A stretch of 7,142 nucleotides of DNA from Alphaproteobacteria bacterium (GTDB taxonomy: Bacteria > Pseudomonadota > Alphaproteobacteria > Rhodospirillales > Rhodospirillaceae). Position 1 is the stretch's first letter. Each line of letters opens with the position of its first letter. Positions 6,496 to 7,142 of the stretch are shown here, in pieces. The notes beneath the pieces were generated by a model. The model made no database searches. It was not told the DNA's origin and worked only from the letters and a program-made list of their open reading frames with translations. The translations under genes and the position numbers were made by a program. The stretch spans positions 1 through 7,142 of the forward strand of contig QKGW01000417.1 in assembly GCA_003250275.1 (NCBI GenBank). Direction: 5' to 3'.

Positions 6496-6511
6496 AGTGA
6501 CAGGCGTCACT
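6496..6511. promoter_or_regulatory. Possible CRP-class operator
   Basis: AGTGA-N6-TCACT, a perfect palindrome in its six outer bases (AGTGAC/GTCACT). It has the GTGA-N6-TCAC core of CRP-type sites (consensus TGTGA-N6-TCACA). It lies 28 bp past the stop of a Crp/Fnr gene whose recognition helix carries the CRP-like R-E-T-V-A-R residues. It is about 130 bp upstream of the proposed DUF423 promoter, far for a classical activator site, so its role is uncertain. Confidence 0.35.
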
Positions 6512-6539
6512 AACCCGCCGGAATCCAAAACGATTTCAA

Positions 6540-7142
6540 TTAGAATTCGCCGCGCACGTCTTCGACGATGGCGGCGAGACGCTCGACGTCGAGAACCAGA
6601 AGCGCGTTCTTCTCGCGCTTGAGGATCCCCTGCCGCGAGAGGTCGCCCATCACCCGCGCGACGGTTTCGCGAGTCGTGCTGACCCGGCTGGCAAGGTCGG
6701 AATGCACCGGAATCGGCGAAATCGACGCCTTGCCCTCGCCGTTCGCGGCCGCGCGGGCGAGGCGGAGGATCTCCGCGTGGACGCGGTTGTTCGCGCCGAG
6801 GGTCGAAAGATCGAGAATCCGCCCCGAGGAGGTGCGCACCACCGCGGCGAGGCGGCGCATCACCGAAAGCGCGAGCGCCGGGGTTTCGGTCGCGACCTTG
6901 CGGAAGGTTTCGTCGCCGAGGCAGCCGAGCACGCTGTCCTCGACCGCCATCACGCTTGCCGAGCGCGGCGCGCCGTCGAGCGCAGCGAGTTCGCCGAAGT
7001 GGCCGCCGGGGCCGATGTCGTCGAGGGTGATCTCGCGTCCGGAGATCGAATACATCACCACCCGCACCTTGCCGGCGGCGACGAAGAACACGTCGCGGCT
7101 GTCGCTCTGGCGGTCGATGATCTCCTCGCCGGCGCGGAACCG
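6540..7142 (-). CDS. Crp/Fnr-family transcriptional regulator (5' end outside window)
   Basis: Cyclic-nucleotide-binding-domain transcription factor; 200 C-terminal residues are visible, in frame to the window edge, so only a short N-terminus is missing. The sensor beta-roll carries the phosphate-binding cassette as FGELAALDGAPRSASV, with Gly50, Glu51, Arg60 and Ser61 (window numbering) at the positions that hold cAMP in E. coli CRP. Thr104-Ser105 fall near CRP Thr127-Ser128 in the long dimerisation helix. The C-terminal winged HTH (about 146-185) has the recognition helix TTRETVARVM; Arg158, Glu159 and Arg163 match CRP Arg180, Glu181 and Arg185. This points to a TGTGA-like half site. No N-terminal Cys cluster is visible, and the intact cassette argues for a cyclic-nucleotide sensor rather than a true FNR, though the missing N-terminus prevents certainty. 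Ligand (cAMP or cGMP) and regulon are unknown. Confidence 0.92.
   Translation of the reverse strand, partial: RFRAGEEIIDRQSDSRDVFFVAAGKVRVVMYSISGREITLDDIGPGGHFGELAALDGAPRSASVMAVEDSVLGCLGDETFRKVATETPALALSVMRRLAAVVRTSSGRILDLSTLGANNRVHAEILRLARAAANGEGKASISPIPVHSDLASRVSTTRETVARVMGDLSRQGILKREKNALLVLDVERLAAIVEDVRGEF

Larger units (their letters stand above)
6379..6511 (-). ncRNA. Candidate structured 3' UTR or small RNA
   Basis: Between the Crp/Fnr stop and its terminator the minus strand can form a series of stem-loops in tandem: 6 bp with a 4-nt loop (6511-6496); 5 bp, or 7 bp with one bulge, and an 8-nt loop (about 6490-6468); 11 bp with a 4-nt loop (6465-6440); 5 bp with a six-base loop TCCCTC (6433-6418); and the terminator stem (6409-6385) with its T-run. 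Together they cover most of some 130 nt and end as an RNA would. The C/U-rich loop resembles the anti-Shine-Dalgarno loops of some alphaproteobacterial small RNAs. No convincing separate promoter is visible, so release from the crp-like mRNA is the simpler idea. Function is inferred only. Confidence 0.3.

Noticed and set aside
6310..6528. 73-codon N-terminal extension of the DUF423 protein
   Set aside because: The frame happens to be open, but it runs through a strong terminator hairpin and the added residues are unlike the family. The AGGAGCT site supports the start at 6309.
1..7142. Mobile element, CRISPR array, defence island, tRNA or rRNA genes
   Set aside because: I found no transposase, integrase, regularly spaced repeats, target-site duplication or tRNA-like fold. 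Composition and codon use are even across all genes.

Overview
The window is very GC-rich (around 70 % by eye, nearly all third codon positions G or C) and reads as ordinary chromosome of an alphaproteobacterium, probably of the Rhodospirillales type. The support is the zinc-free form of ribosomal protein L33, the run topA - rnr - S41 peptidase - rpmG, and a TopA with a lysine/alanine-rich tail. The order-level guess comes from memory of gene order and protein style, not from a search.

Plus strand, 1-5560. The 3' half of topA (DNA topoisomerase I) overlaps the start of rnr (exoribonuclease R) by GTGA. A 56-nt gap follows, then an exported PDZ/S41 carboxy-terminal processing peptidase with its Ser/Lys dyad. 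A clear sigma70-type promoter starts immediately after the peptidase stop and drives rpmG (L33), which ends at a strong GC-rich hairpin terminator. These are housekeeping functions: DNA supercoiling, turnover of structured RNA, envelope proteolysis and translation.

Minus strand, 5561-7142, converging on rpmG. From right to left these are a Crp/Fnr-family regulator (5' end outside the window), a 230-bp intergenic region, a four-helix DUF423 membrane protein, and a single-domain (CheY-like) response regulator. The last two overlap by ATGA and look translationally coupled.

The 230-bp intergenic region (6310-6539) is the least ordinary part. Read on the minus strand it holds a GTGA-N6-TCAC palindrome resembling a CRP-class operator, a bulged stem-loop, a perfect 26-bp palindrome with three CGATATC copies, a small hairpin with a UCCCUC loop, a textbook Rho-independent terminator (9-bp stem plus six T), then a possible promoter and a strong ribosome binding site for the DUF423 gene. 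This could be a structured 3' UTR, a small RNA, an operator cluster or a mixture. I see no defence system, mobile element, CRISPR array or tRNA/rRNA gene, and no evidence of a wholly new multi-gene system.
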